A DNA stretch of 64,000 bases from Exiguobacterium aurantiacum DSM 6208 (GTDB lineage: Bacteria; Bacillota; Bacilli; Exiguobacteriales; Exiguobacteriaceae): positions 1,989,001 to 2,053,000 of the forward strand of contig NZ_JNIQ01000001.1 in the NCBI RefSeq assembly GCF_000702585.1, written 5' to 3'. The notes beneath the pieces were generated by a model. The model ran no database searches and had not been told where the DNA came from. It worked only from the letters and a program-made list of their open reading frames with translations. Shown piece by piece: positions 35,818-45,690 of this stretch. A program made the translations under genes and the position numbers. Each line of letters opens with the position of its first letter. Positions within the stretch are counted from its first letter, which is position 1.

Positions 35818-36207
35818 TCATTCCCTTGATAACGCCTGTTTGGCGACGCGGTCAGCCTTGTTTTCACTACGTGGCACCCATTTGATGAATGTGACGGGCA
35901 ACTCATCATAAGCGATGAGCACCTCAAGAAAAAGCGGCTTTACCGAACGATCTTTTAAGAACCGTTGTTCAAGTGCCCGAACGATTGTTTCGGCGTCCGA
36001 GTGGATCATGAACGTCGTCTCACCGTGTAACCGATGGGCTTGTTCAAGCGCAAAGCGGAGCGCGGCGAGCTCGGCTTGGACGCTCGTCAGTCCCGATGTT
36101 TTGTGTGTATGGATACTGACCGTACCGTCCGACGTCTTCATCCAGACCCCGAGGCCGACCTCGCTCGTCTGTTGATTCGTCGCCGCATCAAAATAGATGT
36201 GAACCAA
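35818..36207 (-). CDS. RNase HI-like protein
   Basis: This is a 129-aa RNase H fold of the reverse-transcriptase-like (RVT_3/YpeP) branch. Acidic active-site candidates are Asp in VHIYFDAATN, Glu in SVQAELAALRFAL, Asp in MIHSDAETIV and Asp in WVPRSENKADRVAKQA. It probably cuts RNA in RNA-DNA hybrids, although some members of this branch are weakly active. I prefer the TTG start at 36207, which has GGGAGG 9 bases upstream; an ATG 12 codons earlier adds a basic stretch and deeper overlap with ypcP. It is the last gene of the yhaM-GTPase-ypcP unit, all nucleic-acid or metal related. Confidence 0.75.
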   Translation of the reverse strand: MVHIYFDAATNQQTSEVGLGVWMKTSDGTVSIHTHKTSGLTSVQAELAALRFALEQAHRLHGETTFMIHSDAETIVRALEQRFLKDRSVKPLFLEVLIAYDELPVTFIKWVPRSENKADRVAKQALSRE

Positions 36208-36970
36208 ACCGGTACGCCTCCCAGTCTGTCTCGATCGGCGCATGCACGTCGATACGCGACAATTGCTTTGACAACAACGCGATTTCCTCGTGTCCGTCGA
36301 GCTTCTTCGAAAACTTGCGATGTGCCTCGAGCAGTTGCTCGTTCTTCAGACGTTCGTACAGGATTTCAACGGTATTATACGATTGAACGAGCAACGTCGC
36401 CGTCTTCGGTCCGATACCGCGCACACCGGGGATGTTGTCTGACGCATCGCCTTGGAGTGCCTTCACATCGACGAACTGGAGCGGTTTGATGCCGTATATG
36501 GACTCGAACAGCTCGCCGTTCATAAGAACTTCTTCTCCTTTTTTCGGGACGATTTGAAACACCGTATCCGATAACAGTTGGTGCATGTCGCGGTCTGAAG
36601 AGTACAAGTATGATTCACCTGGAAACTGGGTCGCGACCGCTCCCATCAAATCATCTGCCTCATAACCGGCAAGTTCAGATTGAAAAATCCCGCGTTCTGT
36701 CAACGCTGCTCGCAATTTGACGTAGTCGTCAAATAACGGTTCCGGTAACCCGGTACGCGTCGCCTTATAGTCCGGAAACAGGGCGAAACGATGAGTTGAT
36801 TCACGGGGGCCGTCCCAGAAGAAGGCGATATGAGTGAAGTCGTTCGTCCACCCATCCACTTTTCGAAGCAATCCTTTCACCGTTACGTCAGGGTCGAGCG
36901 CACGGCGACGCTCCGTCGCAAAATAATAACGTGATAGCAAATTAAAGCCATCCACTAGCATGAGTTTCAT
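36188..36970 (-). CDS. ypcP: 5'-3' exonuclease (YpcP/PolI N-domain-like)
   Basis: The 260-aa flap-type nuclease is homologous to the 5' nuclease domain of DNA polymerase I. The acidic metal site is spread over MLVDGFNLLSRYYF, FFWDGP, EADDLMGA and SSDRDM, followed by VKALQGDASDNIPGVRGIGP with the helix-hairpin-helix for DNA binding. It would remove RNA primers or flaps with Pol I. The start at 36970 overlaps the GTPase stop (ATGA) and has GAGGTG upstream. Its 3' end overlaps the RNase H-like gene. Confidence 0.88.
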   Translation of the reverse strand: MKLMLVDGFNLLSRYYFATERRRALDPDVTVKGLLRKVDGWTNDFTHIAFFWDGPRESTHRFALFPDYKATRTGLPEPLFDDYVKLRAALTERGIFQSELAGYEADDLMGAVATQFPGESYLYSSDRDMHQLLSDTVFQIVPKKGEEVLMNGELFESIYGIKPLQFVDVKALQGDASDNIPGVRGIGPKTATLLVQSYNTVEILYERLKNEQLLEAHRKFSKKLDGHEEIALLSKQLSRIDVHAPIETDWEAYRFGSHLF

Positions 36971-37905
36971 ATTTGATTCACCTCGCAAGCTTTTAATCCA
37001 CGTTCGAGCGCATCGCGGTCGAGTTCTTTTCCGATCCATACGAATACGGAACGGGAATCGTCGCTCGCCTCGTTTGCGAACGTCGCTCCCATGAGCTGGT
37101 TCGTCGCCTGCACGACAAACTTGGACGCCTCACCGTCTAATCGGACAATCGCCTTCAAACGGTACAAGTCCTCCTCATAATGCATGAGCACTTCACGCAC
37201 GTAACGTGTGACGCGGTCTCTGGCGAGCGGAACGTCCGTCGTTAACGTGATGGCGCGGAGCGAAGCGACCGAACCATGTCCATCCGTCAACTCCGACAGC
37301 ACGGTTTCGTCGACTCGAGAGAGCTGGAACGTGTTCTCGAGCAAGTCATAATCTCCTTCTGTCTGTACCGTCTCGATGACACGCACGGTCGGATTGATGG
37401 TCCGAATCCGCTCATAAGCTCGCTCAAGCGCCGCCCTGTCCACAAGATCTGTCTTGTTTAACAAAATCATATCGGCGTAAGCGATTTGATGGATCCCTTC
37501 GATGAACAAATCACGATCCATCTGGCTCGCATCGACGACGGTCAAGATGGCCGTCAATTTAAAGCGTGACCGTAAGTAATCATCATAATAGATGGTCTGA
37601 ATGATCGGGGCCGGATCGGCGACCCCTGTCGTCTCGATGACGACGCGATCGAACGTCTTGTCACGAGCTGCGAGTTGATAAAACGTCTTGCTCAAATCAT
37701 TTTGAATCGAGCAACAGATACATCCGTTAGACAGCTCGATCTGTTCTTGGTCCATTTGGACGATCAATTGTTCGTCGAGATTGACCGAACCGAGCTCGTT
37801 GACGATGAGCAAAATGCGTTCATTCGTCGCGGCGAGCAATCGATTCATATATGTCGTTTTACCGGCGCCTAAAAAACCGGTCACTAATTGCACGGGAATC
37901 ATCAC
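36967..37905 (-). CDS. CobW/G3E-family GTPase (putative metallochaperone)
   Basis: The 312-aa protein shows Walker A GFLGAGKTT, the metal-binding CxCC motif in NGCICCSIQND near residue 63, an E(T)TG switch VIETTGVADP and the base-recognition NKTD. The C-terminal CobW_C domain is present at about residues 220-305. G3E GTPases load zinc, nickel or cobalt into client proteins; the CxCC type often handles zinc. No histidine-rich tail is present and no Zur-type box is upstream, unlike zinc-starvation members such as ZagA. It lies between yhaM and ypcP, both metal-dependent nucleases. Confidence 0.87.
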   Translation of the reverse strand: MMIPVQLVTGFLGAGKTTYMNRLLAATNERILLIVNELGSVNLDEQLIVQMDQEQIELSNGCICCSIQNDLSKTFYQLAARDKTFDRVVIETTGVADPAPIIQTIYYDDYLRSRFKLTAILTVVDASQMDRDLFIEGIHQIAYADMILLNKTDLVDRAALERAYERIRTINPTVRVIETVQTEGDYDLLENTFQLSRVDETVLSELTDGHGSVASLRAITLTTDVPLARDRVTRYVREVLMHYEEDLYRLKAIVRLDGEASKFVVQATNQLMGATFANEASDDSRSVFVWIGKELDRDALERGLKACEVNQI

Positions 37906-37917
37906 GTATACCTCACT

Positions 37918-39096
37918 TCATAGATTGTCATGGACTCGTGCCCATTTTTCATAGCGGGCGTCGAGCAAGTCGATCAAGTGAAGGAGCCAGCCTTCCGTCG
38001 TCACCGGGAGCACGCTCGATCCCCATTCCCGCTTCCCGTGGTGCGATAAGATCATATGCCAGATTCGGTGATGGACGTCGAGCGGCAACACGACGCCCGC
38101 GCTGCGTTGGCTCTTCTCGAACAACAGCCCACCATACGGCATATGACCGATCAAACTTCCCATCGGGTTGATCGAGATGCCTGTTGTCTCACTCGTGCCA
38201 CTGACGGCGAACAACTCTTCGAATCGTCGTGGTGACGATAACAGGTGACTGTACTCGTATAACTTGCCGATATCATGGAACAAGATACCAAGGGCAAGCT
38301 CGTCCCAACGTAACGGTTCTTTCAACTCAGCGATCGCCTCACACGCCGCATAGAGCGACTCGAACGTCCCACGGAACGCTTGCTCGACTTTTACACCGTT
38401 CATCGTATTCCATACGTCTACTTTGTGCAACTGCTCGGCTTCTTTAATTATACGAAACGCCGTCGCCAAGTAATCGTCTTGTTCTTGGATCCGATAACCG
38501 AGCCGCAGCATACACGTCGTATGCTTCAATAGCCCACCGGCGTAGTTGTGATGATGATACAAAGCCGCTGGCGCCAAAACGAAATCGTCCCACACATCTT
38601 CGAGCAGCGCATAGGCGATTTTCCGGGCGTCTGATGACAGCGTGGATAGGAGCGCGAACAGCTCTTCAGCGAACTGTTCGATCGTCTCCTCACCTGGCAA
38701 TCCCGGCAGTAACGACACCGCCTCGTCGCGTGAGATCGGTTGCACTTTGTCGATGGTGATCGACTTGGCCCCGTCCGGCTTCGGATAGACATCGATTTTT
38801 CCTGACAGTTCGACGACGCCCGATTCGTAAATCGGCAACAGCTGATCTTCGTTCCCGCGCAACCAATGTTTGGCGCGAATTAATCCGCTTGCCGTCGTCA
38901 CGTTCAGTTGGAGCCACTTCGCCCCTGATTTCCCTTCTCGGACTTCGACAGTGCTGACAAGCGCCTTCGTCTGAACGGGTGTCCCGTCCGTAAGGTCTGT
39001 CAAACGTTCGTCGGACTTCTCCATCGCCGGGATACGATACGTCTGTCGGTCGAACGTTCCTCCGGTGACCGGATCGATCTGTTGATAATATTTCAT
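37918..39096 (-). CDS. yhaM: 3'-5' exoribonuclease YhaM
   Basis: The 392-aa protein carries an N-terminal OB-like fold (about residues 20-130) for single-strand binding and an HD domain. The metal ligands are visible in HHHNYAGGLLKHT, ILFHDIGKLYEYS and HMILSHHG. YhaM trims RNA (and single-stranded DNA) from 3' ends in Gram-positive bacteria. A strong GGAGGGGC site precedes this ATG; the longest frame begins 20 codons upstream without support. It heads a four-gene unit. It is longer than Bacillus YhaM by some 75 residues, mainly at the N-terminus and between domains. Confidence 0.88.
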   Translation of the reverse strand: MKYYQQIDPVTGGTFDRQTYRIPAMEKSDERLTDLTDGTPVQTKALVSTVEVREGKSGAKWLQLNVTTASGLIRAKHWLRGNEDQLLPIYESGVVELSGKIDVYPKPDGAKSITIDKVQPISRDEAVSLLPGLPGEETIEQFAEELFALLSTLSSDARKIAYALLEDVWDDFVLAPAALYHHHNYAGGLLKHTTCMLRLGYRIQEQDDYLATAFRIIKEAEQLHKVDVWNTMNGVKVEQAFRGTFESLYAACEAIAELKEPLRWDELALGILFHDIGKLYEYSHLLSSPRRFEELFAVSGTSETTGISINPMGSLIGHMPYGGLLFEKSQRSAGVVLPLDVHHRIWHMILSHHGKREWGSSVLPVTTEGWLLHLIDLLDARYEKWARVHDNL

Positions 39097-39192
39097 GTTA
39101 GCCCCTCCTTCACATCTGTGCCCATTGTACCGTGTTTTACCCTTGTAGGCGAACATACTTTCGTTATAGGTGGAAAAATCCGCTCGATATAT

Positions 39193-39206
39193 TGAAAGCG
39201 CTTACC
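39193..39206. promoter_or_regulatory. cre-like site
   Basis: TGAAAGCGCTTACC differs from the cre consensus only at the last base. It lies 44 bases before the plus-strand gene at 39250 and about 100 bases upstream of divergent yhaM. Confidence 0.5.
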
Positions 39207-39249
39207 TTTATTGATACGATATAGATAGTTCGAAAAAGGGGGAATCGAC

Positions 39250-39762
39250 ATGATTTCATTAATTGATACGTATGAACGTTTCATCGCGACAGGGGAAGCG
39301 ACACGTTATGCGAACGACCATCCGACCATTCAACATATTTTAGACGCGGCCGCCTGCCCGGTACCTGAAGCCGAGCTTGAGCAAGCCGTAACCGGTCATG
39401 CCGGTAATCCATATACGCACGACTCGGTGCTTGAATCCGTGATCGAGCACGAGTTGAAAGGGGCAATGGCAGCCCTCATCGTCGCCGGTTATCCGGTTCA
39501 AACGCCGCTCGCGAAAGCGGTCGTCCTATCGGCGTTCGCGCGGACGAACCGCATGAACATCGAGAAGCTAAAAGAGCTCGGCCATGCTGACTTGCTCGTC
39601 CGGATTCAATCAGCGGAGCGTTCTTGGAAGCGGACGTTCGCCCATCTGTATCGTTCGGCACCGGCCCAGCTATGTGACCAACTCGAATCGATTCTCGGCG
39701 GTTGCGCGATTCATCGCGTCCTCGAAGCGATCGACCGTGATCCGAACGTAAAAACGGCATAA
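39250..39762 (+). CDS. Protein of unknown function, 170 aa
   Basis: This soluble, mainly helical protein starts MISLIDTYERFIATGEATRY. It has no signal peptide or membrane segment and no motif that I recognise. There are three cysteines, but not in a metal-type spacing. It is preceded by a weak AAAGGGGG site, a near-cre site at 39193 and a yhaM divergent promoter region, and is followed by a bidirectional terminator shared with hfq. Codon use matches that of its neighbours. Confidence 0.7.
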   Translation: MISLIDTYERFIATGEATRYANDHPTIQHILDAAACPVPEAELEQAVTGHAGNPYTHDSVLESVIEHELKGAMAALIVAGYPVQTPLAKAVVLSAFARTNRMNIEKLKELGHADLLVRIQSAERSWKRTFAHLYRSAPAQLCDQLESILGGCAIHRVLEAIDRDPNVKTA

Positions 39763-39794
39763 GAAAAGAGCGGTCCCCGGGCCGCTCTTTTCTT
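39761..39794. terminator. Bidirectional terminator between the unknown gene and hfq
   Basis: AAGAAAAGAGCGG and CCGCTCTTTTCTT form a perfect 13-bp stem with an 8-base loop and T-rich arms on both strands, between convergent genes. Confidence 0.9.
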
Positions 39795-39803
39795 ATGCGT
39801 TAA

Positions 39804-40052
39804 TCACCCTTCTGTCACTTCGACCGCATCCGGCTCATAAAGCGTGACGTTTCGTGCTGGCGAGAACGTCGAAATCGCATGCTTGTAAATCAATTGTTGG
39901 CGCCCCTCCGACTCAACGATGACGGTAAAGTTGTCAAACGACTTGATAACGCCCCTAATTTGGAACCCGCTTACTAAAAACACGGTCGTCGGCACCATTT
40001 CTTTGCGCAACTGGTTCAAAAAGTGATCTTGGATGTTATAGCTTGCCTTCAT
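39804..40052 (-). CDS. hfq: RNA chaperone Hfq
   Basis: The 82-aa Sm-like protein forms hexameric rings that bind small RNAs and mRNAs. The Sm1 region [20 protein letters not shown] and the Sm2 hallmark YKHAIST are present; the C-terminal tail is short, as in other Gram-positive Hfq. It follows miaA by 12 bases, the gene order common across bacteria. The strain therefore keeps the ancient miaA-hfq pair. Confidence 0.96.
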   Translation of the reverse strand: MKASYNIQDHFLNQLRKEMVPTTVFLVSGFQIRGVIKSFDNFTVIVESEGRQQLIYKHAISTFSPARNVTLYEPDAVEVTEG

Positions 40053-40064
40053 GTTGCATTCCCC

Positions 40065-41015
40065 CTAGTCTATGTCTCTTTCAAATAATCGGAATTTTCG
40101 AAAAAACCCCTCAACCTCATCATAAATATTTTTATACGATAGTTCAAATGATTTTCTTCCCATATCTACCCAAATCCCATCAAATTGATGGCGGAACCAC
40201 GTTAATTGCCGTTTCGCGAATTGTCGCGTATGTTGTTTCAGCGTCTCCCGCATCCGTTCTTCGGACATACGTCCCTCGACGTAAGGTACGACTTCCTTGT
40301 ACCCGATTGCACGCATCGCCTGGGTATCTCCATATCCTGATTCGAGAAGCCGCTCCACTTCCTCGATGAGTCCCGAGGCGAGCATGACGTCCACCCGTTC
40401 GTTGATACGCTCGTATAATACGTCACGATCGGCGTGCAAGACGAACAGTTTGTACGCGTAGTGTTCAGACGGCGCGCTGTCCATCGCTTGAACATCTCCT
40501 TGCAGCGCCACCTCGAGCGCCCGGATGACACGACGGACGTTATTCGGATGGATGAGTTCGGCACGTCTCGGGTCAAGAGATCGCAACCGCTCATGTAACA
40601 CTGCAGCGCCTTGTTGTTCCGCTTCTTGCTCGAGCTTCGAACGCAACGCCTCGTCGACCGGACGTTCCGTGAACTCGTAATCATATAATATCGACCGAAT
40701 GTATAGGCCGGTGCCGCCGACGAGAATCGGCAGCTTCCCACGCGCATATATATCGTCAATCGCCGCGCGGGCGAGTTGTTGGAACTTGGCGACACTCATC
40801 GGTTCATCCGGATCACAGATGTCAATCAAGTGGTGCGGGATGCCCTCCGCTTCTTCGACCGTTACTTTGGCCGAACCGATGTCCATTCCGCGATACACTT
40901 GAACCGAATCTCCCGAAACGATCTCACCATTGAACGCTTTCGCCAGTTCGATCCCGGTCTTCGTCTTCCCGACTGCCGTCGGACCGACGATGACGATGAC
41001 TGGTGTTTTTTCCAT
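40065..41015 (-). CDS. miaA: tRNA dimethylallyltransferase
   Basis: The 316-aa enzyme adds an isopentenyl group to A37 of tRNAs that read UNN codons. It has the P-loop GPTAVGKT near residue 12, then SGDSVQVYRGMDIGSAK and GGTGLYIRSILYD. The C-terminal QLTWFRHQFDG is a family landmark. The ATG at 41015 has GAGGAG at 8-base spacing; the GTG three codons upstream overlaps that site. It is cotranscribed with hfq. A hairpin sits between it and a small upstream gene. Confidence 0.95.
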   Translation of the reverse strand: MEKTPVIVIVGPTAVGKTKTGIELAKAFNGEIVSGDSVQVYRGMDIGSAKVTVEEAEGIPHHLIDICDPDEPMSVAKFQQLARAAIDDIYARGKLPILVGGTGLYIRSILYDYEFTERPVDEALRSKLEQEAEQQGAAVLHERLRSLDPRRAELIHPNNVRRVIRALEVALQGDVQAMDSAPSEHYAYKLFVLHADRDVLYERINERVDVMLASGLIEEVERLLESGYGDTQAMRAIGYKEVVPYVEGRMSEERMRETLKQHTRQFAKRQLTWFRHQFDGIWVDMGRKSFELSYKNIYDEVEGFFRKFRLFERDID

Positions 41016-41037
41016 CTTGCTCACTCCTCAAACGAAA

Positions 41038-41061
41038 GACCGTTTCGTAAGGAAACGGCCT
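41038..41061 (-). terminator. Hairpin between small membrane gene and miaA
   Basis: CCGTTTC and GAAACGG form a 7-bp stem followed on the minus strand by TCTTTCGTTT. It lies 2 bases after the stop of the 31-codon gene and just before the miaA ribosome binding site, so it may be a weak terminator or attenuator. Confidence 0.55.
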
Positions 41062-41062
41062 G

Positions 41063-41158
41063 TCAAATTCTTCGTTTAATTGTATCATCAAATACGACGG
41101 CAAACAGCATCCATCCACATAATAGTAGCCCAAGCAACAAAACTAATCCATCACTCAT
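41063..41158 (-). CDS. Small single-span membrane protein, 31 aa
   Basis: The peptide is MSDGLVLLLGLLLCGWMLFA then VVFDDTIKRRI: one hydrophobic helix with an acidic-basic cytoplasmic tail. GGAGGCGG lies 8 bases before the ATG. The gene is followed at once by a hairpin and then miaA. No family is recognised. The strong site, compact organisation and membrane-type sequence support it as real. Confidence 0.6.
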   Translation of the reverse strand: MSDGLVLLLGLLLCGWMLFAVVFDDTIKRRI

Positions 41159-41230
41159 GTAAGTCCGCCTCCTTTTCTTTCTCATTCCCCCTTTTCACAT
41201 TTTAGACACAATTTAACCCGCGACGGTTTG

Positions 41231-42166
41231 TCAAATTAAGCGCAACACTTCCTCCGTGAAGGCCTCGTGTGCGGTCTTCCAGCCGAGACATTTCCTCGGC
41301 CGCCCGTTGATCTTGGCGAGCGCGTCCACGATCTCTCCTTGGCCGACCGTCGCGAAGTCCGATCCTTTCGGGAAGAACTCGCGCAGGAGGCCGTTGGCGT
41401 TCTCGTTGCTGCCGCGCTGCCACGACGAGTACGGGTCGGCGAAATACATCGGCACGCCGAGTGTCGCCCGGACGCGCTCGTGACAGCTGAACTCCTTGCC
41501 CCGGTCCGTCGTCGCCGTCTTGAACGTGCCCGCTGGGAAGGCCGCGTGGACCGTGTGGATCGCCTCCTCCATCGAGGCCGCGCTGCGGTCCGCGATCGGC
41601 AGGGCGAGGTAGAACCGGCTCTTTCGCTCGATGAACGTCGCGACGCACGCCCTCGACTTCCCACGCCCGGAGACGACCGTATCGAGCTCCCAATGCCCGA
41701 ACGTCTGGCGCCCCCTGACCTCCGGAGGCCGTTTCGAGATGGACAGCCCGATGTTGAACCGCCCGCGTGTCTCCACCGGTTTCCGGCGCTTGCCCTTCTG
41801 GCGGAGCACGGTCACCGGCACGTCGATCAGCCCCGAATAGATCCAGCGATAGATGGTCGAGAAGGCGATCTCCCCGTCGAAGAGACGACCCACGATCTGT
41901 TCCGGGGACCACGTCGCCCGCAGCTTCTCGATGATCGTCCGGCGCATCATGTCGTCGAGCTTCGTCTTGGCGCCGCAGTTTCCCTTCGCCTTGGCGTAGC
42001 GCTCCTGTGCGCGTTCGGCCGTATAGCCGGGGTTCCGTCTGATCTCCCGCGAGACGGTCGAGGGCTGTCGCCCGAGCCGTCTCGCGATGGACCGGATGGA
42101 CATCCCGAGCCCCAGATAGGTCTCTATTTTCACGCGTTCGACTGTGGTAAGATGGGTGTAGCTCAT
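41231..42166 (-). CDS. IS30-family transposase
   Basis: The 311-aa transposase has an N-terminal helix-turn-helix (SIRSIARRLGRQPSTVSREI at about residues 22-41) that binds the ends and a C-terminal DDE integrase core. Its acidic residues lie in GHWELDTVVS, ATTDRGKEFS and SSWQRGSNENANGLLREFFP, the last being the classic IS30 motif. GGAGGAATC precedes this ATG; the longer frame is unsupported. The stop codon TGA straddles the left end of the element. It appears intact and may be active. Confidence 0.93.
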   Translation of the reverse strand: MSYTHLTTVERVKIETYLGLGMSIRSIARRLGRQPSTVSREIRRNPGYTAERAQERYAKAKGNCGAKTKLDDMMRRTIIEKLRATWSPEQIVGRLFDGEIAFSTIYRWIYSGLIDVPVTVLRQKGKRRKPVETRGRFNIGLSISKRPPEVRGRQTFGHWELDTVVSGRGKSRACVATFIERKSRFYLALPIADRSAASMEEAIHTVHAAFPAGTFKTATTDRGKEFSCHERVRATLGVPMYFADPYSSWQRGSNENANGLLREFFPKGSDFATVGQGEIVDALAKINGRPRKCLGWKTAHEAFTEEVLRLI

Positions 42167-42267
42167 AGCGATTCCTCCGTCTGAATGTTTGTGTGGTAAC
42201 TTCATTCTACACGAGGCCGTCGCTATGGGCTTTTTTGCGTTCACGTTCAGGTGTTGCACTTAATTTT
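41233..42267 (-). mobile_element. IS30-type insertion sequence, about 1035 bp
   Basis: AAATTAAGCGCAACAC at the left and, in reverse complement, AAATTAAGTGCAACAC at the right form terminal inverted repeats with one mismatch. The interior is GC-rich compared with the chromosome and is filled by one transposase gene. No clear 2-3 bp target duplication can be seen, so the outer boundaries may be off by a few bases. It sits in the spacer between a small membrane gene and the terminator of an AmiS/UreI gene. Confidence 0.87.
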
Positions 42268-42282
42268 ATAATTCATCCCCGC

Positions 42283-42310
42283 AAAAAAGACGCTCACGGG
42301 GAGCGTCTTT
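42283..42310 (-). terminator. Terminator of the AmiS/UreI-like gene
   Basis: AAAGACGCTC and GAGCGTCTTT form a perfect 10-bp stem followed by six T on the minus strand, overlapping the gene stop. The IS30-type element ends 16 bases beyond. Confidence 0.88.
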
Positions 42311-42903
42311 CATTGGGTCACTTCGACGAGACGGCGTTGCCGCCAAATCGTGAAACTGAAATAAAGCACGGCCGTGCCGCTCGCGGCCCACCAGATGACC
42401 GTATAGAGCGGAGTCGTCAGCCCGGCGAGACCGACCATCGCAGGTACGATCAACGTGAGCCAAGCGAGGACAAAAGCGACGCGCGCCGTCAACGCATCGA
42501 CAGGACGACCGAGTCCCATGCCGAGGAAAAACAGCGCCCAAAGGAACGCCCAAAACGCCCACATCGCCCCGTCCACAAAGTCGGCACGTCCGAAGCCGAT
42601 GCCTGCGTAAAACAGGGCCGCAATCGCGACGAAGAGTGAGAACCACCCGACGCCTCGCCCGTCCATGTCAAACAAGAACGTCACGCCGACATACAAGTAC
42701 GTGAAGGCGAACAAGTAAATGCCGGCATACCCGAACACTTCGGCCGGCGCGGCGTTAACAACGAGCCACGTCGCGATGAACGCTTGCAATATACCCGTGA
42801 ACAAGCTGAACACGCCAGCGCTTTTCACATCGACTTTCCCGAACATGACGAGGCTGTTTAAAAACAACGCCACGCCGCCAAACAATAAACTAATATTCCC
42901 CAC
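42310..42903 (-). CDS. AmiS/UreI-family channel (urea or short-chain amide)
   Basis: The 197-aa protein has six membrane helices starting MGNISLLFGGVALFLNSLVM, a family-like beginning, and the segments YLFAFTYLYVGVTFLFD and YAGIGFGRADFVDGAMWAFW. UreI is a proton-gated urea channel and AmiS an amide channel; no urease or amidase is in the window, so substrate is open. I chose the GTG at 42903 because AGGAG lies 8 bases upstream and it gives the family N-terminus; the ATG two codons earlier is too close to that site. It is single and followed by a terminator. Confidence 0.82.
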   Translation of the reverse strand: MGNISLLFGGVALFLNSLVMFGKVDVKSAGVFSLFTGILQAFIATWLVVNAAPAEVFGYAGIYLFAFTYLYVGVTFLFDMDGRGVGWFSLFVAIAALFYAGIGFGRADFVDGAMWAFWAFLWALFFLGMGLGRPVDALTARVAFVLAWLTLIVPAMVGLAGLTTPLYTVIWWAASGTAVLYFSFTIWRQRRLVEVTQ

Positions 42904-43012
42904 GAGCATTACTCCTTTGTACAGATGTCAGACGTCTTTCGATATATCCACTGTACTGTGAATTCGCTTTCAATGCAAGAGGGGAAATCGCTGTTCACGA
43001 GAACGCCTTTAT

Positions 43013-43876
43013 TCACTCGTTCTCGAGCGTTCGAATCGCTTCGTCGATCCTGTCTTGCTCTTCATCTGTGAACGTCGGGAACTCAGGGTCGATCTGTTCT
43101 AACACATCGATCATGACCGAAGAGACGATGTAGCGGGCGTACCATTCATCGTCGGCCGGCAACACATACCACGGCGCATGTTCGGTCGCCGTATTCGACA
43201 ACACGTCGGCGAAGATGGCTTGATAGTCGTCCCAACGTTTCCGCTCCTCGACGTCACTGAAGGAAAACTCCCAATTTTTCTTCGGGTCTTTCAACCGTTC
43301 AAGCAACCGGTCGCGTTGGACATCTTTCGAGACGTTGAAGAAAAACTTGATGATTTTGAACCCGTTTTCGTATAAGTAGCGCTCGAAGTCATTGATCTGA
43401 CGATAACGAATCGACCAGACCTCCGCTTTATCCGTCTCATCCGGGATGGCTTCTTCCCCTAGCAAGTCGTGGACCCGGGGGGCGATAACTTCCTCATAAT
43501 GTGAGCGATTGAGGATGCCGACTTGCCCCCGCTCGGGCATCAAGTCGTGCATGCGCCACAAATAGTCGTGCTTCTTCTCTTTCTCGGACGGTTTTTGAAA
43601 CGCGTTCGTCTTCAACCCTTGGGCGTTCAAGTTCGAGAAGATGTAACTGATCGCCTCATCTTTCCCGCCGGCGTCGAGCGCCTGTAAGACGACGACGACA
43701 CCTTTCTCCGCCTCGGCATACAGCTTCCAATGTAGCTCTTTCAGGCGGTTTATACTGTCAGGTATGAGTTCATCCCGCAATACGTCATCATCCGGCCGCT
43801 CGGCAACGGTCGTGTCGAATTCCTCGAGCCTTCGTGTTTGTTGCTTGTCAATTTTGTATGCATCGATATCAATCAC
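43013..43876 (-). CDS. Polyphosphate kinase 2 family protein
   Basis: The 287-aa enzyme transfers phosphate between polyphosphate and nucleotides, usually polyP-driven phosphorylation of ADP or AMP in this short single-domain class. Walker A is LDAGGKDEAI near residue 69 and Walker B NRSHYEEV; the lid contains arginine-rich QRDRLLERLKDPKKNWEF. The start is GTG at 43876 with GAGGTG upstream. Which nucleotide is used (class I, II or III) cannot be decided by eye. It is transcribed alone. Confidence 0.9.
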   Translation of the reverse strand: MIDIDAYKIDKQQTRRLEEFDTTVAERPDDDVLRDELIPDSINRLKELHWKLYAEAEKGVVVVLQALDAGGKDEAISYIFSNLNAQGLKTNAFQKPSEKEKKHDYLWRMHDLMPERGQVGILNRSHYEEVIAPRVHDLLGEEAIPDETDKAEVWSIRYRQINDFERYLYENGFKIIKFFFNVSKDVQRDRLLERLKDPKKNWEFSFSDVEERKRWDDYQAIFADVLSNTATEHAPWYVLPADDEWYARYIVSSVMIDVLEQIDPEFPTFTDEEQDRIDEAIRTLENE

Positions 43877-43944
43877 TTGGATACACCTCGCTTTTTTTCA
43901 TACCTTTCCTTTTACCCATAAGTTCATAGCCAGTATCCCCCATA

Positions 43945-43977
43945 CGAAAAAACACCGACTCCTTTCGAAGTCGATGT
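43945..43977 (-). terminator. Terminator of the neutral protease gene
   Basis: ACATCGACT pairs with AGTCGGTGT, followed by six T on the minus strand, just behind the protease stop. Confidence 0.8.
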
Positions 43978-43984
43978 CTGTCTG

Positions 43985-45547
<1,563 letters not shown>

Positions 45548-45657
45548 TTACATAGTTTCACACAATTATGGTATCCAACCTTTTAATTATTTTGATAATT
45601 TGAAATATTAAGTCAATAGAACTAGTTCTCACTTCCCGATTAGCCCTTTTAACCGCA

Positions 45658-45686
45658 CAAAAAAACGTCGCCCGTGAAGGCGACGC
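45658..45686 (-). terminator. Terminator of the ABC exporter pair
   Basis: CGTCGCC and GGCGACG form a 7-bp GC-rich stem followed on the minus strand by eight T, right after the permease stop. Confidence 0.85.
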
Positions 45687-45690
45687 CAAA

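Noticed and set aside
41220-42275. Target-site duplication for the IS30-type element
   Set aside because: Bases next to the two inverted repeats (GTC and TAT) do not match, so no duplication can be claimed.
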